Below are positions 22,852 to 33,660 of a stretch of 64,000 bases of DNA, in pieces. The notes below the pieces were generated by a model. The model did no database searches, had not been told where the DNA came from, and saw only the letters and a program-made list of their open reading frames with translations. A program made the position numbers and the translations under genes. The DNA is from Branchinecta lynchi (Eukaryota; Arthropoda; Branchiopoda; Anostraca; Branchinectidae): NCBI GenBank assembly GCA_023053575.1, contig JAKZAP010000004.1:2833572-2897571 (forward strand). Reading direction: 5' to 3'. The number at the start of each line of letters is the position of its first letter. The stretch's first letter is position 1.

Positions 22852-23903
22852 GTTTTTGGGATCCCAAAACGTAAGTGGAGGGATACCTATGACATCGCAA
22901 AAATGTCCGTCTGTCCGTCTGTCTGTGAGCACGATAGCTCTCGGAGGGACTGAGATATTTTGATGAAACTTGGTGTGAGGATTCGTTGGATCAAGTGTAA
23001 GGTCAAGTTCTTAGATGGGCTATGTAGCTCTGCATTTAGGGGTGGGGGAGGGGGTTCAAATGAAGGGACAATCAAAATATTTTTAAACAGCTAATGTCAT
23101 AGTCGATTATGGGATAAGAAGGCATGCTGAGCACGATATAGAAAACCGTTTTCTCGCCGTACAAGTAGTCCGTCCGGAATCCGGCAAAAAAACAGAAAAT
23201 GGTTAAAAGTAAAACATTTATTTGAAGTTGATTAAGTGGTTGATTAAGAGGTAAGAAGACATTCTGAACACGGTGGTGAAAACCATTTTCTCCCCGAACA
23301 AGTAGTTCGTCCTGAATCCGGTGAAAACCGGAAAGTTAGTTAAAAGTAAAATTTCATTTGAAGTTGATTAAATGTTCGATTGAGAGGTAAAAAAACATCC
23401 TGAACACGGTGAGGAAAACTATTTTCTCGCCGGACAACTTGTTCGCCCGGAATCCGGCCAAAACCGGAAAATTTGTTAAAAGCAAAACTTAGATTAGATG
23501 CCAGATTAAGGGGTAAGAAGAGAGGCTGAGTCTGTACATGACAATCGTTTGTTACCCGGACATATAATTAGTCCGGAATCCGGTTGTAACCGGAATTTTT
23601 TTTAAGTCAAACTTTTATTCAAAGTTGATTAGATGTTCTTTATAGGGATAAGGGGATACGCTGGATTTGTTTCTGAATTTTCTTTCTTTGCTGGACTTAC
23701 GGGCGAAACCGGAAACTTGGCAGAAGTAAAGCAGGAAGTCTCGGTCCGTATCGTCAAAATAGATATGGCCTATAGAGGTATATCTGAAGTTGGTTTTCTC
23801 TGATCATTAGCCTGGCAAAGACTGGATCTGGCGAAGACAAGACCCTATTGTCTGAATCTAATATTAGATTTTTGGGATCCCATCGACACCTTCTGTCTTG
23901 TTT
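22852..23903 (-). mobile_element. Family A element, near complete
   Basis: Both ends are present: terminal palindrome TTTTTGGGATCCCAAAACG at 22855-22873 and GATTTTTGGGATCCCATCGA at 23867-23886. Between them are a short GTCCGTCTGTCC block, AGATATTTTGATGAAACTTG, and about five monomers of ~137 bp with CCGGAATCCGG. About 1.05 kb, no ORF, no nested insertion. A good copy for defining the family. Confidence 0.78.
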
Positions 23904-23904
23904 T

Positions 23905-24485
23905 TTGTAATTTTGCAAAAAAACAAACGCTACTCTTTGTCTTCATTTGTATTTCCCATATTTGATGTTAGAAGTAGACAAACAGACTAAGAAATGGAAT
24001 ACCCAAGTACCAACTATCCTTTTTCTTACACATTTTAAGTTTTACATTAACACTTGCACCACCATCAACTTGTTCGGGGAATTTGTAAGTACACTGTTCT
24101 CACTCTGTTCTGACAAACTGACTATCTCTTTCCTAAAGATGGAAATTGCCTGGAAAAGCATGCGGAAATAACGGAAACAATCAGAGAAATAGGAGGATTA
24201 ATGCAATTAGATAAATAGAAAGCTAATAGAGACCACAAGAAATTAACAAAGGGAGCATTAATTTGTCGTGTTGCCTTCTGAGCGCAATTCTGACTTGGCA
24301 TGAAAAAGAAGTTTTCAGCGGAATAGCGTTAGGGGAGTTCTTCGTAGATAATCTGACTGTTATACTATCATAACTACGAAAGTCCATCTCGCAATATCTT
24401 CTACTTTCCAGCTCTTAACTATGTTTCATGAGCCCTCTAAACTTTTCCATCCGCTAAGTCTCAGAAGCAATAACAACAAGATGAA
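23905..24485. other. No recognised gene
   Basis: No supported feature on either strand. Confidence 0.3.
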
Positions 24486-24489
24486 AACT

Positions 24490-24645
24490 TCAGGCTAGGG
24501 GTAGAACACCCCTCACCCCGAAACATACAGAATAACCGTTTTTTTTTTATGGACTTAAACCTCTTATTTGTTTCTTTTTCGTACATTTTGCTTCGACCCG
24601 TAGGCAACCCCCCTCCCCCCGATAGAAATTCCTGGATACGGACCC
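24490..24645. mobile_element. Relative of the 59-237 hAT MITE
   Basis: Shares the internal order: CACCCC..CCCCGAAACATACA, ACCGTTTTTTTTT, CTTATTTGT.TCTTTTT, CGTACATTTTG, CGACCC, then CCCCCC and AATTCCTGGATACGG. The left end is degraded and no duplication is clear. Confidence 0.6.
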
Positions 24646-24930
24646 CTCGCTCGATCATCGCATGTAAGTATCTTGTTTGGCAACTTGAATCCGAAACTCC
24701 CTTCCACGGATATCAATGAACGACTTTTAGTTAACGAGCTTCTCGCCTTCTAAACATAAATCCTGAATCCCTTCATTCATTTTTATTTCCTTCCTTGCTC
24801 AAATTCTGTTAGTATTTAGTAGAAGAATGTGTGTTAGTTCAATTCTTGTTTTGTCAAGAGCAGGGTCCAAAACAGAGAGTCGATTTATTCAAACAATGTT
24901 TACACGGATACGTCAGCTCTGATTTTTCAT

Positions 24931-24974
24931 CAGCGATATTTCGGCCCTTCTTGGCAAGGGTCCTCGTCAGGCTG
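24931..24974 (-). ncRNA. Hammerhead ribozyme, intact core
   Basis: Minus strand: CAGC, CUGACGA, helix II hairpin with perfect CCCUU/AAGGG and GG/CC stems, GAAA, UAU, cleavage nucleotide C, GCUG. Helix I is four perfect pairs and every invariant core base is present. It is embedded in a PLE repeat segment, 24870-25010 (TTATTCAAACAATGTTTACA, GTTCAACTTCGGGGAAGG), shared with 50255-50460 and 50700-50990. Confidence 0.75.
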
Positions 24975-25256
24975 TCAATCTTCTTGTTCAACTTCGGGGA
25001 AGGAAACAAACCTGTTTCCAACAAAGAGAGTCGACTTATATGAAGCCTAAGGGGAAGGTTATAGTATAATTAAAACTGCGGGTTTTGATGATTATTTCCA
25101 AACACACTACAGAATCCAAATCCAAAAGATAGGTCCGCAATACTAATATTCATCATTCGGCAAAATATACCACTTGAAATAAAATAGCTCGATATAATCC
25201 ATAGGTATCTGTTGTCTTTACATACTTGCGTGAAGGTTTCAACCAAGAGAATCTTT

Positions 25257-25610
25257 AGTTGCGTTTTTGCAGATACCATCGTATCTAATACCACAGTCAA
25301 ACGGCGTTTTTGCAGTTATCGTGGTATCTGAAATTCAGGTACGGCGGTCCGACCGTGGCAACTGATCATTGTGTCTGAAAAGTCATCTCACTTTCATCGA
25401 ATTTCGCCAAATTGGTGAGAACGAAGTTTAGCACTTAGTGATGTAACTGGATATAATTTTTTTTTTTTGGGGGGGGGGATGACTTCGAAAAGTGCAATTT
25501 CGGTAATCGTCGTTTTTGCAGAGCAACCGTGTATCGGATACCAAGGTAACTGTAAAAATGACTAATTTCCGTTACCGTGGTAACAGATACCATGGTATCT
25601 GAACGCAACT
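25257..25610. mobile_element. Family E MITE, complete copy
   Basis: Inverted ends AGTTGCGTTTTTGCAGATAC and, at the right, ATGGTATCTGAACGCAACT. Further internal iterations of GTTTTTGCAG and (G/T)GTATCTGA(T)A. 354 bp, non-coding, with a T and G run at 25459-25478. A second copy is at 49893-50257, and a solo end next to the PLE endonuclease at 54898. Confidence 0.7.
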
Positions 25611-26084
25611 TTTGTCATTGTGAAGTCGAACAGACTTTGGGATCCCAACGAAGCCTTTGGTTTTGTTAAATTGAGTTCATCAACCAAGAGAATCTTTGTC
25701 TTTGTTTTAGTTTAAAAATTTTTTTTTAGTTTAATATTCTTTATTATATAAACCGATTTTTATAAAGTAAACTACATAAGAAAACCTTTAAAAACACTCT
25801 TGCTATTCTTTACACATGTAGTTATTACTTCTGACTGCAGGAAAGCCGGAATCGACCTGGGTCAACCGAACAAATCTTCACTTTACATTAATCTGTACAC
25901 ATTTTTTTAAAAAGAAAAGAAAAGTGAAAGAGGAAGAACGAAAAGAAACCATTGTCAAGAACATGGGGAGTCTTTGTATTTGTGAAGAAGTCGAACTAAC
26001 TTTGGGATAAATATTCTTTCAGCCCAAGCCGACTGCGAATCATGTTTGATAGTGCAAAACGGATACGTCAGCTGAATTTTATTG

Positions 26085-26128
26085 GAGATATATGTCGGTG
26101 CTTCTTGTCAAGGGTCCTCTTCAGGCTA
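26085..26128 (-). ncRNA. Degenerate hammerhead, left arm of an inverted pair
   Basis: Minus strand: UAGC, CUGAAGA, damaged helix II, GACA in place of GAAA. Predicted inactive. It pairs with the copy at 26200-26243 in a ~215-bp near-perfect hairpin (26052-26265) with GTGCAAAA(C/T)GGATACGTCA at both ends. Confidence 0.5.
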
Positions 26129-26199
26129 AAAACGCTCAAGTTGGAAAAACGAACTTGTGAAAAAAAAACTTTTTTCGTTTTTCCAACTTGAGCGGTATT

Positions 26200-26243
26200 G
26201 AGCCTGAACAGGACCCTTGCCAAGAAGGGCCAAAATTTCAGCT
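26200..26243 (+). ncRNA. Degenerate hammerhead, right arm of an inverted pair
   Basis: GAGC, CUGAACA, an intact helix II hairpin, then AAAA in place of GAAA. Loss of G8 and G12, the catalytic guanines, predicts no activity. Confidence 0.5.
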
Positions 26244-26275
26244 GACGTATCCATTTTGCACGATCAAATAACTTT

Positions 26276-26312
26276 GGGATCCCACCGAAACCTTTGGTCT
26301 TGTCAAATTTGT
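26276..26312. repeat. Solo family A end
   Basis: ACTTTGGGATCCCACCGAAACCTTTGGTCTTG-type sequence matches the family A 5'-side end without the rest of the element. A similar solo end is at 25635-25672. Confidence 0.5.
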
Positions 26313-26744
26313 ACTCTCACCACATCCCATAGTCTCAAAGCGTAACAGAAACATTTTCTCCATACGGACAGTTTCCATCTAATCGAATGCATTTTTTTTT
26401 CCGATCCCTGTCGTCAATCAGACCACTTGTTATTTCCCCCGGACTGGATCTTCCATAAATATTATTCGGAAGCAATTGAATCGCTGTATCAATAATGTGA
26501 TCGGGGACCATGGAATGCTAATATTTTCCATTGTTCATGGTCAGTTCCGGTCACCCAGTGAAAAGCGGTGCCAAATCTAACTCCCGATTCCAGCAGAAAG
26601 TCGTAAAGACTAGGAATTGCCCTCTTAAGCCCCCTGGCCTGAAGCTTGACCTGCCGTCGCCACGATCCAGGTCTCCCCCCGGGGGGGGGGGGGGGCTGTT
26701 TTGAAAATTGAATGTAAAGCGTGTCAGGTTAAATACATGACAGT

Positions 26745-28388
26745 AACGAAGACGGAGAGTTTCAAGAATGATATGAATGTATAGGCTACACAAATTCAGA
26801 AAGTTCAGAACCCGCGGCAAAAGTTGGGGGGAGGGGGGGGGGACTTTACAATTGGTTGTTACCACTGCGGAAGACTGAAAAGCCTCAAAATGCTATCGAT
26901 GTATGCAACAATCACAACCTTGACACAACAGCATTATTTAAAATTATCTTTACGTGCGAAGACTCTGCACTTAAGGTTCCAGTATTTGAGTGCGTCTTTC
27001 TTGAAAAACAAGAGTTTTTGACAAAAACAATTCGTGGATGACCTGTCGCTGCTTGAAGTGTGCAGAAGAAATATTAAAAGCAGTGCTAAGGTTATCATCG
27101 ATGATATCTGTGATGAGGCAGCTATGGATGACATGGTCGTCAACATGGATAAATCGTTGGTGCTAACTATATCATTTTTAAAAAGCATGCCGGACTTTTA
27201 CCCTCCCCTCCCCACTGCCCAGTGTGTGAAACACATAAAGTTACTGGGAATCCATATTACCCATGACTTAAAATGGATCAAACAAGTGGACAGCATGCTT
27301 AAAAAGGGTAATATGGCAATCCGATCTCTAAAATTATTATCCCGTTACGGTGTCCCTACCGAGCACCTTTTAAAAATTTTCTTGTCTTTTATCCGCCCCA
27401 CTTTAGAATATTGCTGTCAGGTATGGCACTTCGGTTTGACACGGGATCAGTCGAATTCGTTGGAGAGATTGCAATTCCGAGCCCTCCTTGTTACTTCCAA
27501 ATCGCCAAAGGTGCCATACATTGAGCTTCTTCGGAGTTTCAAGCTGGAATCTTTGGCCCAACGTCGGGAAAAAATGTGCCTCAAATTTGGAGTTAAGACG
27601 CTTGAGAATCCTCGTCTGCGAGACATTTTCCCGCCTGAGTTTGAACCTGTTAGGCCTAGACCTGCGCGAATGGTTTCGCAGCCGATTCCTAAGTTACATC
27701 CCCTTTCTGCATCTCATGACCGATACAGAAAAAGCTTCGTACCGTCATTCGTCGAAATGTATAACTCATCGTGATTCTCGTATAATTCATCGTAATTCGT
27801 GCTTATTTTATAATTGTTTGAATCCTAGTTCTTACATACGTTTAACGTGACGTCATTCGTCGAAATGCATAATTCGTTGTAACTCTTGTTTATGTTATAG
27901 TGATTTGAATTTCAGTTCTAATATAAGTGTAATTGTAAATGATCACTTACAGTGATTCGAATTGTATATAAGTTTATTATTTATGACAAAATTATGACAA
28001 AGGTGTTGATGTTATTATGTTTATGACGAAAAATCCAATGTTCGGCTTGCCCGTGAAGGAATTTTAAAAATAAATTGAATTGAAATTGAAAGATTACGAC
28101 TTTAACGATGACCAAGAATTTCAGGAATGAAGCGAATGTATGAAAAAGTCGGAAACTTGCCAGAAATTCAGAAATCAACCACCCAGGTACCGGAGGGGTG
28201 TATTGATTATAACCATAGCGGAAGATCAAGAAGTCGGGAAATGTTAGCAACGCAAGCAAAATTCAGAAACTGAAAACAACAGAACGATTTTTCAAATTAT
28301 TCGGCGCGGAGACCACACGCTTGCGGTTCTAGCTTCGCGCGAACTTTCTTTCAACGCGTCTTCGAAGTACTTGAAATCAAGACTTTTG
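26745..28388. repeat. Diverged direct repeats flanking a LINE
   Basis: About 270 bp at 26745-27015 and 28110-28388 are homologous in order: TTCA.GAATGA..GAATGTAT, AATTCAGAAA, ACCA.(T/G)GCGGAAGA, AAAGCCTCA/AGTCGGG, CTTACGTGCG..GACTC and TTGCGGTTC-like phrases, GCGTCTT. They bracket the LINE at 26990-28090. The identity is low, so this may be an old local duplication rather than terminal repeats. Confidence 0.4.
26990..28090 (+). pseudogene. CR1/L2-like LINE fragment
   Basis: The frame includes VDDLSLLEVCRR (a YVDD-like catalytic box entered near 27035), then VKHIKLLGIHI, LKLLSRYGVP, LSFIRPTLEYCCQVWHFGLT, RLQFRALL and the C-terminal RYRKSFVPSFVEMYNS with a stop at 27772. Followed by a 3' UTR ending AATAAATTGAATTGAAATTGAA near 28090, the tail style of CR1/L2 elements. 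The 5' part of RT and the endonuclease are absent. The long uninterrupted frame (246 codons) suggests a relatively young copy. Confidence 0.82.
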
Positions 28389-28394
28389 GTCAGA

Positions 28395-28860
28395 ATATTA
28401 AAAAAAAAAAAAAAAAGAATTACTTAGAAATAACTAGACTACGCCTTATTGTGCTCTCTGCAATATATAGTCTCTGGAATTTTGCGAGGATTACTGTTTG
28501 GTCGAAATTTCACGTGAATCTTCACTTATTCGTACTGAAATAAATAGTTGAATGGGGTTATTCGGAAATAAAAAAAATACACTAAAGGACAGTGCATTTC
28601 CTCGAAAGATCCAACAAAAGACTGAATTTTTTCAAACTCGCACCCTTCTCAATGGAGAGCTCTTCGAACATTTCTCTTTAGACTTACAAATTTTGTTGAC
28701 TTTTTTTCTTAGTCAAAACAACACAAACCTGGGCTTTTAACAAAATACAACTGAAACTCTTCAGAACCAACATTTTCTGCGATTTACCCAACTGGTGTGA
28801 AATGTGTTTGTAATAATTGAATCAAGTATTGCTTCTCTCACTATAAACTAATAAACACGT
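28395..28860. other. No recognised gene
   Basis: No supported feature apart from an A-run at 28399-28417. Confidence 0.3.
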
Positions 28861-28861
28861 T

Positions 28862-29110
28862 ATAATAATAATAATAGTAATTTATTAAAGCCAACAAAGG
28901 GCCATACATCAGCATTCATTCTCGCACTTAACCAACAAAATTGACCTTCAGTATTACATACAACAAGATTACTTCTTTAACCCTTCTACTATTAACCAAA
29001 TTACATCCAATCTAAACTTCCAGTATACACTTAAAATATATACATACATACAGAAATACCTGACGATTCGTCGACTCCAAAACAAATAAATCAAAATCAA
29101 TAGACACACT
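28862..29110 (-). mobile_element. Probable LINE 3'-end fragment
   Basis: (AAT)n at 28862-28880 next to TTTATTAAAGCC reads, on the minus strand, as a 3' end with GGCTTTAATAAATTACTATT. No protein motif is left. Confidence 0.35.
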
Positions 29111-29499
29111 AGAAGGCAGGGGCGTCCCGAGATTTTCTTCAGTGGGGGGGGGGGGGGCGGACCTGGTAAAATTGACCGAATCGGTACGTGATTTTTACCG
29201 AATTTTTCACGCTCTTCCACTTCTGTTTTTTTTCAGTGACAAGCCGTCACTAGCCTTTTACCTTTGGGGGACGTTCAGTTGTGCCAACAAGACTTGAAAA
29301 TGTACCGAAAAAACGCCGCTGCTGCAAAGCGACAACGTCGCTAACGGCTTTACCCAGGACAAATTAAAGCACCGCATGCAAACATTTTTTAATCCCCCTT
29401 TTTCTGACAACATTTAACTACCTTCCATCCAAATTCTAGTTTTTAATGTGGTTCAAGCCCCCCAAAATTCCAAGCAAACGCCCAACTACATTACGCACC

Positions 29500-30157
29500 C
29501 CTCTTCTAAATAGTGGAGACAGCGTAATGCGCCGCAGGCGTAATTTTGTAGAAACAGTGATGATCAAAGTGCCTTTTTGCGATCCTAGGATTACAGTAGA
29601 TACAGTAGTAGACATAAAGAGCGTGTTCCATCCTACTTACCGTAGTTACTACGCATGACGTCACGAATTCTGGCTTTTTCCGTCAAGGCTGGAACGACTT
29701 TTCTATTTTCCCGCAGAATGTCATACCACGGACGAATCCGACCAATCACGCTTCAGAGATCCGTAGTTACTACGCTCCCGAGCGTGGTAAGCAAATAGTT
29801 ACTATTAGTTACTATTTCGAGAAGGTTGGAACGGTCAGCGTAGTAACTTTTGGTGAGGTTGGAACGGAAATAGTAACTAATAGTTACTATTGGTACGCGG
29901 GTGGAACACGCTCAAAGTAGGCTATGTTTATTCTGAATTCACAGCAAACAAAAGTAGGCTAGTGTTCATGTCATGAGACGTGCTTATGCCTGAAGTGCTG
30001 CAATCGTTAGAAGTAAAAGTTAGCAATTAACGGCAACCAACTGAAGCTACCGTTCAATGGTAAAGAACAAGAGATAAATAAATGCCACTTAAGTTACCGA
30101 ACTCAGTAACTGGGGTTAACCAAATAATGAATTCGTACTACCAAAAACTAATTAAAA
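29500..30157 (+). repeat. Family M repeat, left part of an interrupted copy
   Basis: Matches 21075-21445. Interrupted at 29619-29913 by a MITE and at its right by a complete family B element, then resumes at 32418. Confidence 0.65.
29619..29913. mobile_element. Family D MITE, copy 1
   Basis: Inverted ends GAGCGTGTTCCATCC and, on the minus strand, GAGCGTGTTCCACCC, flanked by AAA on both sides. The interior has iterated AGTTACTA and GGAACG motifs. Copy 2 at 37921-38218 is the reverse complement in order. A three-base duplication would suit PIF/Harbinger, but this is not secure. Confidence 0.72.
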
Positions 30158-32417
30158 CAAGAGCTACGAGCTCATATGGCACTTGTACGAGTAGGCTGTA
30201 CAAGAAAGTAGATGAGAACGTCACAAAATACACCCGCCATCCAAAAATGCGGTTCGGAAATAGAAATAGGATATTTAGTTTCACTCATTTCTGAGCAGTT
30301 CCCGCATCGTCTCGATTGTCTGTAGCAAATGCACATGACTGTTCAAACTTTCATCCCAATTAATCCATTTGTTTGATCCCTAGACGTGCTACACGATTTC
30401 CGGTACTCACCCTATATCCGAATAAAAAAAAATCGACCACCTAAAGCTTCTTCGTTTATACCATCTATCAAGTTTCACTCGAATCTGAGCATTTTTGGAA
30501 AGTTCCGGTACTCCCCCCCCCCCTCCCACCAACGTTGTCAGAGCCGGTTGGGGCCCAATCTCTTAATTCCCTGTTCCTGTCCATCAAGTTTGACTGAAAT
30601 TGGAGCATAGCCTATCTGCAAGTTTCCAGTACCCCCCCTACCTTGGCCAAATCCGGCCTGGACGCCAAATAACAAATCTAGGCCGCATAAACTCGGCACT
30701 GTCGAATTTGCATCTCATTCGGTCCATCCGTTTGGTTTTTGTTCATGTCAAAAGTCCCCCCCCCCACCCCAATTCCCCTAATCGTGGTCGCATATGGTTC
30801 GAACGGATGTTTTACATGTCGAGGCCATCGATTCGTACCACCCATGAAGTTTCACTCGAATCAGACCACTCGTTCGCAATTTATAGAAGTCAATTTTCAT
30901 ATTTCTCTTCTCTTGCTCCCCCAAAAATGCTTGGATCTAGGAACGGAAGTTTCCGGGGGTATGTTGTGTCAGGTTCTTAAGTCAAGATAATTCGGGTCGC
31001 TAATATGCCTGCAAAGTTCCGTTATTGTTTTACATCTGGAACTATTTTAACTCACGACTACCGGAATTCCAGGAAACCCCCTCCAGCTCCCCCCACAGAG
31101 CCCCGAAACCATCTGGCTCCGTCAATTTCATCTAGGCCTAATGCTTGTTCCATCCATTAAGTTTCGTCCCAATCCCTCTGCTTTTAGAGTTTCTTGAGTT
31201 TTCCATCCCCCCCCCATCCCCACAGGCATCGGACCCGACCCGGACGTGACACTGAACGTCCGAGGCGATAGCTCACCAGACAAGTTTCATTCAAATCCGA
31301 TCACCCGTTCAAAAGTTATGCACGCCACTAGATTCCGGACTCCCCATCCACCCACTCCCCCCACGATGGTCGGGTCGGGGAAACGGCTGTTCTCAAGTCA
31401 ATCTGTTCGGATCCCTGACATACCTGCCAAGTTTCATCGCCCTAGGACATCAGGAAGTATGCCGAACCCGCGGGATCGCTAGAAATCCGGACCCCCACCC
31501 CAACTCCCCCACAGTGCCCTGATCCGGTCCGGTTATGTCAATGACGTGTCTAGGACCTGTGCTTGTTTTTCCCACCAAGTTTCATCCCGATCCCTCCACC
31601 TTAAGCGTTTCTCAAAATTTCCGGTTCCCTCCTTCAACTCCCCCCAGTGTCATCGGATCCGGCCCGGATTTAAAGTGAGATGTCTGAGACACGAGGTCAT
31701 CCTAAATATCAATTTTCATCAAGAACCGATCACCCGTTCGCAAGCTAAAAATACCTCAAATTTTGCCCATATACTCCCCCCCCCCCCCCAGATGGTCGAA
31801 TCGGGGAATTGACGATTTCCTATTTAATCTGGTCGGGTCCCAGACATGCCTGTCAATTTCCATCGTCCCAGCACATCAGGAAGCACGGAACTCGCGGGAT
31901 CACTACAAATTCGGACTTCTCCCCCCCCCCAGCTCCCCCAAAATGAGCGGATCCGTTCCTGTTATATCAGTCACGAATCTAGGACTTTTGCTTGTACTTT
32001 CCACCAAGTTTCATCCGGATCCCTCCACTCTAAGTGTTTTCCAAGATTTCCGGTTTCCCCCTCCAACTCCCCCCAGTGTCGCCGGATCCGGTCATGATTT
32101 AAAATGGAGGGTCTGAGACACGAAGTCCTTCCATATATCAAGTTTCATTAAGATCCGATCACCCGTTCGTAAGCTAAAAATATCTCATTTTTCCTATTTT
32201 TTTTCGGATTCCCCCTCCCTCCACTCCCCTCCAGATGGTCAGATCGAGGAAGCGACAATTTCTAATTTAATCTGGTCCAGTTCCTGATATGCCTGCCAAG
32301 TTTCATCGTCCTAGCTTATCTGGAAGTGCCCGAACTAGCAAAACCGGGACCGACAGACCGACTGACGGACAGAAATTACAATCGCTATATGGCACTTGAG
32401 TAAGCTCAAGTGCCATA
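30158..32417 (+). mobile_element. Family B (HINE/pearl-like) element, complete, 2.26 kb
   Basis: The left end has a small hairpin (GAGCTACGAGCTC) followed by the subterminal motif ATATGGCACTTG. A long array of diverged 134-149-bp monomers follows, in a higher-order period of about 425-446 bp (AAGTTTCATCG at about 31428, 31853 and 32299). Then come ACCGACTGACGGACAG and the terminal palindrome ATATGGCACTTGAG..CTCAAGTGCCATA (32382-32416). It sits inside family M, and the uninterrupted copy near 21445 supplies the empty site. There is no Rep/helicase ORF, so it is non-autonomous. Confidence 0.78.
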
Positions 32418-32985
32418 CAAATAAGGAACAGATGGGGAGCGGTATAAAAACCGAATTTCGTCATTGAATAAAACTCAGCCTAAAACAGCCGAATGTGGCA
32501 AGTCTGGTGATACGGACCAAACAAAAATCCCGTGAATTACCGAATTCGTTAACAGAATCAGAACCAAATGAATCTGATGAATGACCGAATTTTGAAATAG
32601 ACTGACCGAATGCGATAGAACAGATACGGACTTGTGAAAAGTCTGGTGAATTACCGAATTCTGGAGCGAATGAAACCAAAGAAACATGTTGAATCACCGA
32701 ATTGACGAAGGGACGGACGAATGCGGTGAAATCGATGCGGACTGAACAAAGTTGGAATAACTACCAAATTCGATAAGTATGGGAACCAATAAACTTATTA
32801 AATCACCCAATTTGGAAATATGGGCACACAGATTTAATAAAACGGACATCCCGGCTTCGCTCTTATGCCCGTCTAGAAGAAAAAATTCGACCGAATACCC
32901 AAAACGTAGGAGGATGCTGCCCCCCCCCCTCCTCCTCGGGACTCCCCAGCTAAAAGGTATCTCGGAAGGTATTTAAATAATAATA
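32418..32985 (+). repeat. Family M repeat, right part of the interrupted copy
   Basis: Resumes the match to 21450-21935: GGAACAG, AACAGCCGAATGTGGC, CAAACAAAAATCC, GACTGACCGAATGCG, GAAATCGAT.CGGACTGAAC. Confidence 0.68.
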
Positions 32986-32999
32986 ACTATAACAAGCGA

Positions 33000-33650
33000 A
33001 TTTCCAAGACCAAGGATCCAGACAAGACATCAACACATCAGAAGTGCAGCAGTTCCAAGCAGCTATGGAGCTATGTAACTTAGTCGCTCTTAGTTTCAAC
33101 ACTGAATCCAGATGTTCCCAATATACTGATTATAAGCCTTTCTGTTGTGCTTTTTCAGGATATTGGGTCAAGCGTTTAGCCTAAATTATGTGCTGGCGAT
33201 GTGTCTCAACAAAAGCAGACGAGCCGTCTACTTGAGCTCGTACAAACATTTATTAGTTTCTTCACTATCCGGGTTCAGTCTTGTGTGCGAATTTTAGTCA
33301 GTTCTTTTACACGAGTCTCCTCTTGGATAACCAAAAATCCCTCTGTATCAAATTTTCTCAGTTCACTTCTCCCCACCCTCTTCGGAGATCAGTTAATCAT
33401 TTATTCCACCCAATAAATTACAATGAGCTTTAGAGTTTTCATTTCATTCCAACTGCGGGCATCTTAGGATGCAAATCGTCTCACATTTGACGCTCAGAAC
33501 CTCTAATTCCAAATTTATCTTGCTGGCTCATAACGGCAACTAGTTTCCATAAAACATCGTAAGATGTCAGCCACGGCCATTCCAAGGGAATAGATAAAAC
33601 ATTGAGGTCTAAATCAACTGAAACCAGATCTGTCTCTATTAGTTTTACTG
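33000..33650. other. No recognised gene
   Basis: No supported feature in this stretch. Confidence 0.3.
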
Positions 33651-33660
33651 AAGTTTTAGG

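Noticed and set aside
26824..27041. Small frames before the LINE at 27034 as an independent gene
   Set aside because: They overlap the diverged flanking repeat and show no conserved motif.
30158..32417. Frames such as KFHSNPITRS/KFHPDPSTLS as a repeat protein
   Set aside because: The apparent protein repeats come from the AAGTTTCAT monomers of family B. Frames are broken repeatedly and occur in several phases.
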